This document shows, piece by piece, positions 25,763 to 35,508 of a stretch of DNA of 64,000 nt. The translations under genes were made by a program, and so were the position numbers. The notes beneath the pieces were generated by a model that did not search any database, had not been told where the DNA came from, and worked only from the letters and a program-made list of their open reading frames with translations. How positions within the stretch are numbered: the stretch's first letter is position 1; each line of letters begins with the position of its first letter. This stretch comes from Deltaproteobacteria bacterium RBG_13_43_22 (GTDB taxonomy: Bacteria > Desulfobacterota > RBG-13-43-22). The stretch covers positions 1 through 64,000 of the forward strand of contig MGQB01000001.1 in NCBI GenBank assembly GCA_001797675.1. The letters are read 5' to 3'.

Positions 25763-28030
25763 TTAACTTATGGGTTCCCCTTTTGTCAAGAAACAGCTTC
25801 CAATCAGGATGGCCGATGAAAAATTGATCAGAAAGAGAAAAAACAGGGTCCAGGCCAGGCCCCAGACAGGCAGTAAGAAAAAGGGGATAGTCATACAAGC
25901 CAAAGAGGCCCCCAATAAGTCCAGGCCGTATACGTGCCCGGCGGTTCGGCCGATTCCTTTCCCAAGAGCAAAATAGGTTCTGGAACAAAGGCAATAGACG
26001 GCCCCGCAAAGTCCACCGGAAAAAATCATAAAACCATAAAAAATGGTTTTCAGAATCCCTTCCGGTATTCCTCCCATCCATTTGCCCGTTCCCAGGAGCA
26101 TTAGGAAAAAGACAGAGAATAAAACCTGAAGGCTCCCGATGCTCAGGCGAGCAGGAGGAAGGCCCTCTTCAATATAAAACACAACCAAGGCCCCTCCGGC
26201 CATTCCCAACATAAAAAAAGCGATCAACAACCCTATTTCCAGATAGAGATAACCCATGGCGATTTGGAAAAGGAACAAGATTATCATCTCCAAGGCCATA
26301 CCGGAAAACCCGGTAATCCCGATGGCCGTTAAAACAGGAAGACCCGGCCTGAATCTTGAGAAAAGCCGGATCCAAACCAAAAAAGAGAACAACAAGATCA
26401 GGAAAATACCCATCCAAACAACCATAGGGATCGCTTTAATTTCCTGAAAGAAAGCGGCCGGCCGGGGATGTTGATGGGCCAGTTCAAAAAGGGTCTGATT
26501 AAAAAAACCTTCCGGTCTTAGGTCCTGATTGGCCTTTTCAGGAAAACCTTGGTTTAGGACGGTTTCAAAATAATTTCTCCGCCAGGGAGACAAGGTTGTT
26601 TCTAGGTGCATCGCATTTAAATATTGAAGGTTAACGGCCCTGTCTTTTAAACGGCGGATGATTACCTCCGGGAGAATTCCCGGATCGGTTTCATCCCTAA
26701 AACCCAGAAGATAGATTTCCTCGCCGGGGAATATACCCGTTGTCGGAAAAGTCTTTTGCAGGGTAGAGTAAAGGCATTTCAGCGTTTGAGATTGGCTGAT
26801 CCCTATCATGTCCGCGGTCCCGCCGAGTATTAAAGTCAATAGGCCTTTGGGCATCAAATGATTCCTGGCTATTTGAAAGAACTCCCGGCTGTAAAAGCGG
26901 TTAAGCTGGAGGGTAGCCGGACCGGGCAGGTCGAGCAGAATCAGATCATATTTTTTTAAACTTTTTCTGAGGATATGCCGGCCGTCCCCAAAAAGAAGAT
27001 GGACCTTGGGGTTTGACCAAAGGAACGGGGTTATCTCAGGCAGGAAATGACCCACCTCTTTGACCCAAAGGCGATCCATTTCCACATAATCGATCCTTTG
27101 GATCGTCGGATGTTTCAATATTTCCCTTAAGGTCCCGGACAGACCCCCTCCAATGACTAAAATGGTTTTGGGGTAGGGGTGTATCAGGAGAGGGAGATGG
27201 GTTTTCTCCTCGGCTCTTCTCGGATCAGGGGAACTGAATTGAAAAACCCCGTTCATAAAGAAATTAAGCTGCCCGGCCTTCTCTGCCAGGGCCACACTTC
27301 CCAACGGGGTTTCCCGGACCTTTTTAAGGACAAAGGGCCGCCATTGAACAGCCCGGCTCACTTGATTTAACGTCTTTCCGAAACCCAGGGCTAAGATTAA
27401 AAAAATAAGGGCTGGGATGAGGGCAATGAAAGCGTTCCTGCCCTTGATTTTCCTTTCCGGATGCACCCCCAGAATCCAAAAAGAGCAGACGGCAAGGCCT
27501 GAACCGATCCATAAGGCCAGCTCGATCCCATCGACCCAGGTAATCAAAAAAAGGCCCAAACTCCCTCCGGCAGCCGCCCCCAGGGCCTCAACCCAATAGA
27601 CAAACCGGATGGATTGCAAGGAAGAGGAAGAACGCTTGGCCAAATTCCCAAAGAAGGGGAAGAGGATTCCTGAAATGAAACAAAAAGGAAACAGGGTTAT
27701 TATGGTTATCAAGGCCCCGCCTGAAAGGGAGATCATTTCTCCCCAGGAATAACCCAGCCAGGAAGGAGTCCATCTCAAAATCCCGATAGAGCCCGGAAGC
27801 AGGATGGCCAAGCTTATTGGGAGAAAACCATAAAACTTTTTTCCCGGACCGGTACGAAAGAGCCGTCCCCCGGCCAAACTTCCCAGCCCGGTTCCCACCA
27901 GCCAGACCATCAGCATGCCGCCCAGGGCCAATTCATTGCCATGGAATAAAACCAGAAACTCCCTAAAGAAGAGGACCTGTGCCTGGAGGATCAAAAGGCC
28001 TGTGAAAAAAATGGGACCCAATAAACGCAT
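25763..28030 (-). CDS. Polytopic membrane protein with fused spermidine-synthase-like domain
   Basis: N- and C-terminal TM blocks around PKTILVIGGGLSGTLREILKHPTIQRIDYVEMDRLWVKEV...LLFGDGRHILRKSLKKYDLILLDLPGPATLQLNRFYSREFF. Confidence 0.88.
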   Translation of the reverse strand: MRLLGPIFFTGLLILQAQVLFFREFLVLFHGNELALGGMLMVWLVGTGLGSLAGGRLFRTGPGKKFYGFLPISLAILLPGSIGILRWTPSWLGYSWGEMISLSGGALITIITLFPFCFISGILFPFFGNLAKRSSSSLQSIRFVYWVEALGAAAGGSLGLFLITWVDGIELALWIGSGLAVCSFWILGVHPERKIKGRNAFIALIPALIFLILALGFGKTLNQVSRAVQWRPFVLKKVRETPLGSVALAEKAGQLNFFMNGVFQFSSPDPRRAEEKTHLPLLIHPYPKTILVIGGGLSGTLREILKHPTIQRIDYVEMDRLWVKEVGHFLPEITPFLWSNPKVHLLFGDGRHILRKSLKKYDLILLDLPGPATLQLNRFYSREFFQIARNHLMPKGLLTLILGGTADMIGISQSQTLKCLYSTLQKTFPTTGIFPGEEIYLLGFRDETDPGILPEVIIRRLKDRAVNLQYLNAMHLETTLSPWRRNYFETVLNQGFPEKANQDLRPEGFFNQTLFELAHQHPRPAAFFQEIKAIPMVVWMGIFLILLFSFLVWIRLFSRFRPGLPVLTAIGITGFSGMALEMIILFLFQIAMGYLYLEIGLLIAFFMLGMAGGALVVFYIEEGLPPARLSIGSLQVLFSVFFLMLLGTGKWMGGIPEGILKTIFYGFMIFSGGLCGAVYCLCSRTYFALGKGIGRTAGHVYGLDLLGASLACMTIPFFLLPVWGLAWTLFFLFLINFSSAILIGSCFLTKGEPIS

Positions 28031-28080
28031 CTTAAAACCTCAGGCCTGTTTGGGCGGGCGTCTGGGAACATTCTATCCAT

Positions 28081-28186
28081 TTAAGGATTCAAGGGGCCAA
28101 AAGGGGTCCAGGACCGCAGGGCGGAGTGAAAGGCGTGGAAATTAAAACCTTCGAACGTTCGAACCCATGAATCCTTGTACCCTAAA
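28081..28186. repeat. Intergenic repeat family D, copy 3
   Basis: ttaaggattcaaggggcc...aggaccgcagggcggagtgaaaggcgtggaaattaaaaccttcgaac...gaatcctt. Confidence 0.8.
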
Positions 28187-28313
28187 TTTCCTATCAAGTA
28201 TAGAGAATCCTTTAATTCATAGCAAGAGCCGTTTTTATTTTCTATTTGACCTTGATGGGTCATTTAAGTATAACACATGAGGAGCAGTCTAATAAAAAAT
28301 AAGGAGGCCGACT

Positions 28314-28907
28314 ATGAACATCGTTCAAAGGGTAAAAGACATTATCGTGAAACCAACGGAAACCTGGGCTGAAATTAAAACGGAACAGGTGACTATCAAA
28401 GAGCTCTATACCTCTTACGCCGTTATACTGGCCGCTATTCCCCCCCTGGCCTCCTTTATCGGCATGTCTTTGCTGGGTTATTCCTGGTTCAGGTTTTCTT
28501 ACCGGATCTCCTTCGGATGGGGGATCAGCCATGCCGTAGTCTCCTATGTGTTATCCCTGGTAGGTCTCTATGTGGTGGCCCTGATTATCGATGCCCTGGC
28601 CCCCAGTTTCGGTTCTCAAAAAAATCAGATTAATGCCATGAAGGTGGCTGTTTTTTCCTGGACCCCTTCCTGGATAGCCGGCATCCTGATGATCATCCCG
28701 GTCCTATCGCCCATTGCCATGCTCCTGTCTCTTTACAGCCTTTATCTTTTCTATTTGGGATTGCCTGTTTTAATGGAGACACCCAAGGACAAGGCCGTGG
28801 GGTATTGTCTCGTCACGATCGTGGTCAGCATCCTGGTTTTCATTATCATCGGCGTAATTTCCAGCGCCTTATTCGGCTTTGGTGGAATGGGCCTGAGGAT
28901 GATGTAG
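28314..28907 (+). CDS. Yip1-family membrane protein
   Basis: N-term RVKDIIVKPTETWAEIKTE then about 5 TM helices; SD aaggagg. Confidence 0.82.
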   Translation: MNIVQRVKDIIVKPTETWAEIKTEQVTIKELYTSYAVILAAIPPLASFIGMSLLGYSWFRFSYRISFGWGISHAVVSYVLSLVGLYVVALIIDALAPSFGSQKNQINAMKVAVFSWTPSWIAGILMIIPVLSPIAMLLSLYSLYLFYLGLPVLMETPKDKAVGYCLVTIVVSILVFIIIGVISSALFGFGGMGLRMM

Positions 28908-29046
28908 CGTTCGCAATCCTCCGGAAGATTTGGCGGCCGAGGCTCGAAAATTTTTTTAACGCTTATACTCGCTTTATTTACCATCAAACATGAAAATGGG
29001 TTTCGTAGAACGTTAAACGGTATTTTCGTATTTCGGAGGGGAAATT

Positions 29047-29433
29047 ATGAAAATCTTGATTGCCAGAAGGTTGGTTTTTTATTTTCTTTTCCTGACGGTT
29101 TTTGTTGCCGCCCAAACCGGCTGGGCCGACAAATCGGCGGTTACCATTTCAGCCCCGGAGACGGCGGCGAAGGGTTCGGAAGTTTCGGTCAAACTGACCA
29201 TAACTCATAGCGCTAACAGTTATTTTCATTATACCAACTGGGTAACGCTTAAAGTCAACGGGAAAGAATTTTCCCGCTGGGATTTTACACGGGACAAACG
29301 GCCGGAGGAGGCTGTTTTTAGTCGAGAGGTCAAGATCCCGGTCAATGAGCCGGTTGAACTGGTGGCTGAGGCCAACTGCAATATACACGGCAATAAAGGC
29401 CCGGCCAAATGGAAAATAACGGTTAAAGAATAG
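29047..29433 (+). CDS. Exported desulfoferrodoxin/superoxide-reductase-like domain protein
   Basis: Signal peptide, then KLTITHSANSYFHYTNWVTLKVNG...ANCNIHGNKGPAKWKITV resembling the SOR Fe(His)4Cys centre. Confidence 0.72.
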   Translation: MKILIARRLVFYFLFLTVFVAAQTGWADKSAVTISAPETAAKGSEVSVKLTITHSANSYFHYTNWVTLKVNGKEFSRWDFTRDKRPEEAVFSREVKIPVNEPVELVAEANCNIHGNKGPAKWKITVKE

Positions 29434-29448
29434 CCAGAAGGAGGCGGT

Positions 29449-29631
29449 ATGGTTATTGGAGGCATATCTTTCATATTGATCTTGGGGATCATCAATTTCC
29501 TGCTCCTTCTTTTTCAGTTGGCCACAGGTCTTCACTGGATCAAGGTACGTTTTGGAGTCCATAAGAAGACCGGAATACTGTTGTTCGTTTTTGCCGCCAT
29601 TCATGGACTATTGGGTTTATTAGCCGATTGA
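29449..29631 (+). CDS. Small membrane protein with two TM helices and several His residues
   Basis: SD agaaggaggcgg; ORF of 60 aa immediately downstream of the SOR-like gene. Confidence 0.55.
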   Translation: MVIGGISFILILGIINFLLLLFQLATGLHWIKVRFGVHKKTGILLFVFAAIHGLLGLLAD

Positions 29632-29650
29632 CATACGAAGTGTGAATCAA

Positions 29651-29706
29651 GATGCACGATCCATGATGCAGGATAGAGGATGCCAGATGTAAGACACAAG
29701 ATAAAA
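29651..29706. repeat. Degenerate heptanucleotide repeat (GAT/GAC-initiated)x8
   Basis: gatgcac gatccat gatgcag gatagag gatgcca gatgtaa gacacaa gataaaa. Confidence 0.75.
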
Positions 29707-30429
29707 TCATCATAGATCCGGTGTCCGTCATTCTGTATCATGGATTCTGCATCCTGATCAGACATCAGCCTCCTGACTTGTGAAATTTTTCAAGTTCATT
29801 TTAAAAATACCCTCCTCCACAGCCTCTGTACCGGCCTGATTATTATCGGCTTTATCGCGGCCGTTCAGATTTTTTGACTCCTCCGGACCGTGATTCATAC
29901 CTGCTATGCGAAAGTGGATACCTCTGCCATAGTCAGTTTTGGGGCCGCCCTTTTCCCGGTCTACCGGGATGTAACCGGCCGCATCGAATATGGTTTGAGA
30001 GAAATTGATTAACCAATAGCAAAATTGATTTAAGAAAACGGAATCCCCGGCAAAGCCCTTCCGATTTTTATCTTTACAATTTGTAAAAATATTCGACAGA
30101 CGAGGGACCTGACGGGGGAATGGGTATTTTTTAATAAAAAATTATATAATATTTATAGTAGGTTATTTTAAGTGGGACCATTTCTTCCCTTGGCTCGTCA
30201 TTTGCAAGTGTATTTTTTAACCAGGAGTAAGAAGTCGGAAGATAAGAGGTAGGGGGCGAGCCCTTTGAAAAATGTTCAATCTTAGTCAAGGTCAAGGAAG
30301 GCGAAAATTTCAACCGTAGGAATATATTGAATATTTCGAGGATTGGAATTTGAGTCTGACACAGAGATTGGGCAAAAGGGGGCATTTTTCAGAGGTCTCA
30401 AGACAGGAAAGAAAAGAGGAGGAGGTATC

Positions 30430-31122
30430 ATGGCAGGCACCCAATCTCAACCGGTAAATATGTTAGCCGTATTGATAAACGATGCCGTTAAAGGCAAAAA
30501 GGTGACCCTGAGGACAAAATTCATAGGAGAGGTTCTCAGGGTACAACGAGAAGGCCGACCTACTGATGCCATCATTTTATCCGTGGAATACAGCGGTAAG
30601 GATGACGGCAAGCCGTTTAAACTCAAAAAAAATTATTTGTTTGCCGATGACTCGGTGCAACATCCCCTGGAATGTCTTCTGATTGCCAACAACCGATTGA
30701 AGATGGACTATCATAGGCTTAAAAAGGCGGGTATTCCCGTAAAAGAAGATTTTTTTACGTTTGAAAATTCCTTTAAAAATCTGCCTGAATATATTTCTAA
30801 GAAAAGAACTCCTTTAAGGCTTCAGGACTTCATCCATCTCTGCCGTGCGGGAGTGCCGGTTTCCGTTCAACTGATCCTCAAGTTCCCGGATCTCACTCTA
30901 AAACAGGATGGAATTGAAAAAAAAGGGTATGCGTGTGTGGCGGAATTTACCTTTAAAACAAAAGACGGTGGGACAAGGGTTGAAAAACTCTACGGATTCG
31001 GATCTCACGAAGATACAAAAGGCTATCAGGCAGAATTAAGGACCGTGGCCACCAAGCGTTTGGAAAGGGATTGTGAACGGTTAAGACGTGCGGGTATGAA
31101 GGTTGAAAAGTTGAGGTTTTAG
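30430..31122 (+). CDS. Hypothetical soluble protein with internal tandem duplication
   Basis: Start ATG 30430 after aggaggagg; repeated C-terminal motif RLKMDYHRLKKAGIPV / RLERDCERLRRAGMKV. Confidence 0.75.
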   Translation: MAGTQSQPVNMLAVLINDAVKGKKVTLRTKFIGEVLRVQREGRPTDAIILSVEYSGKDDGKPFKLKKNYLFADDSVQHPLECLLIANNRLKMDYHRLKKAGIPVKEDFFTFENSFKNLPEYISKKRTPLRLQDFIHLCRAGVPVSVQLILKFPDLTLKQDGIEKKGYACVAEFTFKTKDGGTRVEKLYGFGSHEDTKGYQAELRTVATKRLERDCERLRRAGMKVEKLRF

Positions 31123-31218
31123 GTTCGGGTTACGGCTTGATGGGCTGGCATCTCCCTCGGTTCCAGGATGCTGCAACCTCGAGAATAACGGCGGGTATGA
31201 ATATGTAAATCAAAACGT

Positions 31219-32949
31219 TTATCCATTTTCAGAGGGCCTTTTGATGTCAACCACCTCTGCTTGAAAAATATCGATCAGGTCTTTGACCTGGGGCTGTATC
31301 AGGGCTTCCTTGACGGAGAGCCTTTTTTGCCGGTCCTGGTCAAGGGCCCCGGCCCGCCGGCCTTTTGATTTTTCTTTTCCTTGGCCGATAAATAGAACTT
31401 TGAGCTTTCGTTTAAAGAAGTCCTGGCAAAGAATTTCCAATTTCTTTTTATTACCGTTGCCTTCCAGCAGTTCCATATGAAAGGCCTTGTCTTTAAAATC
31501 CCATTCCAGGGTATTCTCGTCCACAAACCTGACCTCTCCATGGGCCAAATAAGCGGCTAAGGGGAGATGATGCTGACGAATAAATTCCAGCAGATCTTCC
31601 TTGGAAAACGTTTCAGTCCCCTTCAAATCGGGAGGACCGGTGGGATTTCCCGAATCAGGTTCCGGGGCGGTTTTTTTTTCAAGAACTTTTTCGTCCGGTT
31701 TTTCTGTCCGGGGTTGACCGGAATAGTCCGGTTGGGCCTCTTTCAATGGTTGGATTTTTTTTGGAGGCGTCTCCTTAAAGACCATTGAATTTTCCCGGGA
31801 AGGCAAACCCTGTTCCTGGATCCGGTCCAGTTTTTCAAGGATGGCCTCGATGGGAATAATTTCCCGGAGCCGGGCCATCCTCAGTAAAATCATCTCCAGG
31901 GCCAGACGGGGTTGAGGGGCCCTTCGCAACTCCGTTTCGGATTGTACTAAAAAATGTAATCCATCCTGAAGGAAGTCCAAGGAAACCTCCCGGACCTTTT
32001 CTTTGATCTCAGGGATCTCTTCTAAAGGCATATCCACCAAAGGGGCTTGGTCGTGCCCCATCCTAATCAAAAGAAGGTTCCTAAAATGATCGATCAGGTC
32101 CTTTAAAAATTGTTTCAGGTCATAACCGAATTCATAGACTTCTCCAATCAGTTCCAAAAGTCTTTTGACCTGGTTTTCCAATAGGGCCCAGCCGACCTCA
32201 AATACAATCCGGCGATCAACAAAACCGAGGATTTCCTGGACCTGGACTTCGGTAATTTTTTCCGAGGAAAATGAAAGGATTTGATCCAAAATACTCAAGG
32301 AGTCCCGGACGCTCCCCTCAGACTGCCGGGCGATTAAACGTAAGGCCCCTTCTTCAACGGCAACCTTTTCGGCCTGGGCCAGGGAGTTGAGGTACCCGAC
32401 GATTGAATCCAGAGAAACCCTTCGGAAGTTAAAAGACTGGCAGCGGGAATAAATGGTCAAGGGGACCTTGTTGAGTTCGGTGGTGGCAAAGATAAACAGG
32501 GCGTGTTTGGGAGGCTCTTCCAGGGTCTTGAGCAGGGCGTTAAAGGCCTCACCGGTCAGCATGTGGACTTCATCAATAATATATATTTTATACCGCCCCT
32601 GGGCCGGTAAATATTTTATGTTTTCTCTCAACTCCCGGATATCGTCAATCCCGCGGTTGGAGGCCCCGTCGATCTCCTGTACGTCCAGACTGATCCCCTG
32701 GGTGATTTCCCGGCAGGGAGTACATTGGTTGCAGGGAACCGGGGTGGGCCCCTCCTGGCAATTCAGAGCCTTGGCCAGTATCCGGGCCACCGTGGTCTTG
32801 CCCACTCCCCGCGGGCCGCTGAACAGGTAGGCATGGGCCACCCGCCCGGACTTAATGGCGTTTTGCAGGGTCCGGGTTACATGGTCCTGGCCCAGGACTT
32901 CTTCAAAAACCTGGGGCCGGCATTTGCGGGCTAAGACGAGATAGGACAT
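31219..32949 (-). CDS. dnaX: DNA polymerase III subunit gamma/tau
   Basis: MSYLVLARKCRPQVFEEVLGQDHVTRTLQNAI, GPRGVGKTTVARILAKALNC, YIIDEVHMLTGEAFNALLKTLEEPP. Confidence 0.97.
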   Translation of the reverse strand: MSYLVLARKCRPQVFEEVLGQDHVTRTLQNAIKSGRVAHAYLFSGPRGVGKTTVARILAKALNCQEGPTPVPCNQCTPCREITQGISLDVQEIDGASNRGIDDIRELRENIKYLPAQGRYKIYIIDEVHMLTGEAFNALLKTLEEPPKHALFIFATTELNKVPLTIYSRCQSFNFRRVSLDSIVGYLNSLAQAEKVAVEEGALRLIARQSEGSVRDSLSILDQILSFSSEKITEVQVQEILGFVDRRIVFEVGWALLENQVKRLLELIGEVYEFGYDLKQFLKDLIDHFRNLLLIRMGHDQAPLVDMPLEEIPEIKEKVREVSLDFLQDGLHFLVQSETELRRAPQPRLALEMILLRMARLREIIPIEAILEKLDRIQEQGLPSRENSMVFKETPPKKIQPLKEAQPDYSGQPRTEKPDEKVLEKKTAPEPDSGNPTGPPDLKGTETFSKEDLLEFIRQHHLPLAAYLAHGEVRFVDENTLEWDFKDKAFHMELLEGNGNKKKLEILCQDFFKRKLKVLFIGQGKEKSKGRRAGALDQDRQKRLSVKEALIQPQVKDLIDIFQAEVVDIKRPSENG

Positions 32950-33067
32950 AAAAAAACCAGGGTTAAGGCGAAAGGTTTAAGGTGTAAGGTGCAATGATTA
33001 CGTTAAAGAACAAACAACTCCATTCCGCAATCCGAAATCCAAAATCCGAAATTGAAATAGAAGATGG

Positions 33068-33158
33068 CGGAGAGAGAGGGATTCGAACCCTCGGTACACC
33101 TTTTGGGCGTACACACGATTTCCAGTCGTGCCCCTTCAGCCAGCTCGGGCATCTCTCC
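33068..33158 (-). tRNA. tRNA-Ser (anticodon GGA)
   Basis: Reverse complement GGAGAGAUGCCCGAGC...CUGGAAA anticodon loop...long variable arm UGUACGCCCAAAAGGUGUACC, GGUUCGAAUCC T-loop, UCUCUCC acceptor. Confidence 0.95.
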
Positions 33159-33353
33159 GTTTAGTATGGAAATACCGTTCGTCGTTAAGTCCCGCAAAGC
33201 GGGATTCGTCGAAACTTATTTTCATGTTTGATGACCCTCAAGGATATGAGGGTTTAATTTGCAATAACGGTAATGGTTTTTAGCATTCTTCCCGGTCGTT
33301 AGTCAAGATTTATTATCCGGAAGAATGGTCAATCCATTAAGGATGTCGGCTTT

Positions 33354-33989
33354 TTAAATCCATTGCAGAAAGGCCCCGAAGATGAGCAATGCCGCCAGAT
33401 CAACGCCCAGGATAGTCCCTACGGTCAAAACCTTTTTCCGAACCGAATCCATATCGTGGACCCAAAAAGAGACCAGAAAAAAGGGTAAATAACCAATCAG
33501 GAAAATCAGCCAAGGGGCTTTGGCACCCCACCAGGCATAATCCCAGGTCAGGGCCCCTACACGATTGAGCAGAACTTCCACAAAGACGCAAAAGACTGAA
33601 TTGATCACAGCCAGCAGGAGCCGGTTGGGGATACCCATGATCCGCAGTTTTTTGTCCGCAGGCAGCAATTTTCCGAAGCTGATCCCGGCCACGGCGAACA
33701 TAAAGCATATTTCAATGTTAAGCCCGATCAGGATTAAATAAGCCGTCTTCCCCGGGGCACCCCAAACCGGGGCATAAGCATTGAAGTGAAAGATCAGCCC
33801 ATTCCAGATCTCGTTGAACCAGTCCATTCCCCAGAAGGCCAGTCCGGCGAAGAGGAGATTCCAATTTTTTCGCTCGATCTCGACGGCATAGACATAGACC
33901 ACCAGGGCAAAGAGGGTGATCACATACCATTGAAACAAATTGCCGTCCCGCAAAATCTTCGATGCTTCCAAGGCTGCAGCAGTAGTCAT
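33354..33989 (-). CDS. Multi-pass membrane protein of unknown function
   Basis: Six or more hydrophobic segments; stop in accessory segment between two tRNA-Ser genes. Confidence 0.7.
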   Translation of the reverse strand: MTTAAALEASKILRDGNLFQWYVITLFALVVYVYAVEIERKNWNLLFAGLAFWGMDWFNEIWNGLIFHFNAYAPVWGAPGKTAYLILIGLNIEICFMFAVAGISFGKLLPADKKLRIMGIPNRLLLAVINSVFCVFVEVLLNRVGALTWDYAWWGAKAPWLIFLIGYLPFFLVSFWVHDMDSVRKKVLTVGTILGVDLAALLIFGAFLQWI

Positions 33990-34023
33990 AGTCCCTCCTA
34001 TTTCTATATGATCTTTGTACAGG

Positions 34024-34689
34024 TTAAGACATGTATTCCCGAACCCGACTCCAATTCACTTCAGCATTCCGACAGTTCATATTTTTCAGCAGCACCCCCT
34101 GTACTACAAATTTAGGACGTCTTGAATCGATGGAATAGCCACTATGGCCAATGGTGTATTTGGCAAGCAGACGGTGGCGGAAATACCAGAGACAAACCAC
34201 TCCCAATACCGCAGAGGGAGCGTGTTCCTTGATTTTAGCCAGCATAAATTGATCACTGGGAACAATTCCTTCTTTGTGTATTAGCCGGGAACTCGGCACC
34301 ACATACACCGCCTTATAGCCAAGCTCAAGAGCCTCTTTGCGTAATTGTCCAAGCTCGCAGTCCGGGCAAATCTCCTGACACACATAACCAAGGTCTGTAT
34401 CTAAATGGGCGGGACAATCCAGAGGGCGAAGGCAAAGGGGAAGAAAAAGCAGACGGTTTTGATAGGGAGTGGCGGCAAAGGCCTTCCGAAAATATTTATT
34501 ACCAGCTTTTACCAAACTGTAATCCAGTTTTAGGCCAACCTTTATTAAAAGGAACCCCATCGTCCTGTTTAAACCCCGAATAATGATAAGGCTGAGCTTG
34601 GGCATATAAAGCCGGCCGAACAAAAACGGCCCTGCAAGAAGCATTATCATCACCAAGCAACCAAACAGTAATAAAGATATCCAAAACAT
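34024..34689 (-). CDS. DUF116-like protein
   Basis: N-terminal TM region, Cys-rich LFLPLCLRPLDCPAHLDTDLGYVCQEICPDCELGQLRKEALELGYKAVYVVPSSRLI. Confidence 0.8.
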   Translation of the reverse strand: MFWISLLLFGCLVMIMLLAGPFLFGRLYMPKLSLIIIRGLNRTMGFLLIKVGLKLDYSLVKAGNKYFRKAFAATPYQNRLLFLPLCLRPLDCPAHLDTDLGYVCQEICPDCELGQLRKEALELGYKAVYVVPSSRLIHKEGIVPSDQFMLAKIKEHAPSAVLGVVCLWYFRHRLLAKYTIGHSGYSIDSRRPKFVVQGVLLKNMNCRNAEVNWSRVREYMS

Positions 34690-34883
34690 AACAATATAAT
34701 TAAGTGGTGTTCTTGATAGGTGTATAAAAAAGGGTTAATTGGTAAAAGAATACTGGAGAATATCGGCAATGCCGTCAATCTTCTAACTGGTTATCACCGC
34801 AAATCGAAAAAGTACCCCCTTCCGTTCAACAATATGGTCACTGGCATGGCGCACCGTATTGCCTCGGCTGGTGGAGTTTCTTG

Positions 34884-35123
34884 TTATGTGGTCTTTTCGT
34901 AATGCGAAGCATATCCATCAACAACCTCTCGAATCATTTTCTGATAGGAAGTCTTATGTTTCTTCGCCTGTATCTTGAAAAAATCGATGCTCGACTTTTT
35001 TAAAGAGATGGTAACTTTAAGATGGTCTTCTTTCAATATCAATTGATCCGGGGGAGGAAGGAAATCTCTTACGACCCTCAGTTCCCCCATCGGTTCATTA
35101 GTATATTTTGTTTTCGATTTCAT
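34884..35123 (-). CDS. BrnA/CopG-like antitoxin
   Basis: MKSKTKYTNEPMGELRVVRDFLPPPDQLILKEDHLKVTISLKKSSIDFFKIQAKKHKTSYQKMIREVVDGYASHY; overlaps upstream toxin gene. Confidence 0.82.
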   Translation of the reverse strand: MKSKTKYTNEPMGELRVVRDFLPPPDQLILKEDHLKVTISLKKSSIDFFKIQAKKHKTSYQKMIREVVDGYASHYEKTT

Positions 35124-35412
35124 AAATATTCCTCCCTTTTCTCCAGTAACCTGCGCCATAGATGCGAATGACATTGCCCCGGTAGGTAAATCTAACTGTC
35201 ATAATGCCGTCGCCCACACTTCCAATACAATAATAACGATCTTCCTCCGAACTGTGAGAAACGTCTTCTGCGATAACGCGATGGGGATCGAGGAATGCCT
35301 GCTGGGCGGTTGTAAACGAGACACCATGCTTTGCTTGGTTTTCTTTGTCTTTGTCATCATCCCATTCAAATCTTGTTTTTCCCACATACATATGTCTAAC
35401 ATTCTCAGGCAT
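35098..35412 (-). CDS. brnT: BrnT-family toxin
   Basis: FEWDDDKDKENQAKHGVSFTTAQQAFLDPHRVIAEDVSHSSEEDRYYCIGSVGDGIMTVRFTYRGNVIRIYGAGYWRKGR; start uncertain (35412 or 35391). Confidence 0.88.
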   Translation of the reverse strand: MPENVRHMYVGKTRFEWDDDKDKENQAKHGVSFTTAQQAFLDPHRVIAEDVSHSSEEDRYYCIGSVGDGIMTVRFTYRGNVIRIYGAGYWRKGRNIYEIENKIY

Positions 35413-35508
35413 AAATAGCAATATTAAAATATGGATGTTTTTATGGGTCGATGTCCTACGGTATAACAATGTTTTTAAGTAGTTTTCTTTGAATGTATAT
35501 GCAAGAAG

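Noticed and set aside
29875-29877. Second possible selenocysteine codon
   Set aside because: Best downstream hairpin has only a 4-bp stem (CAUA-CCUGC-UAUG) without a G in the first two loop bases, and no redox motif is present.
34786-34905. Possible integron attC-like or transposase remnant in the AT-rich gap
   Set aside because: Core sites do not match attC consensus and the 60-aa ORF shows no recognisable motif.
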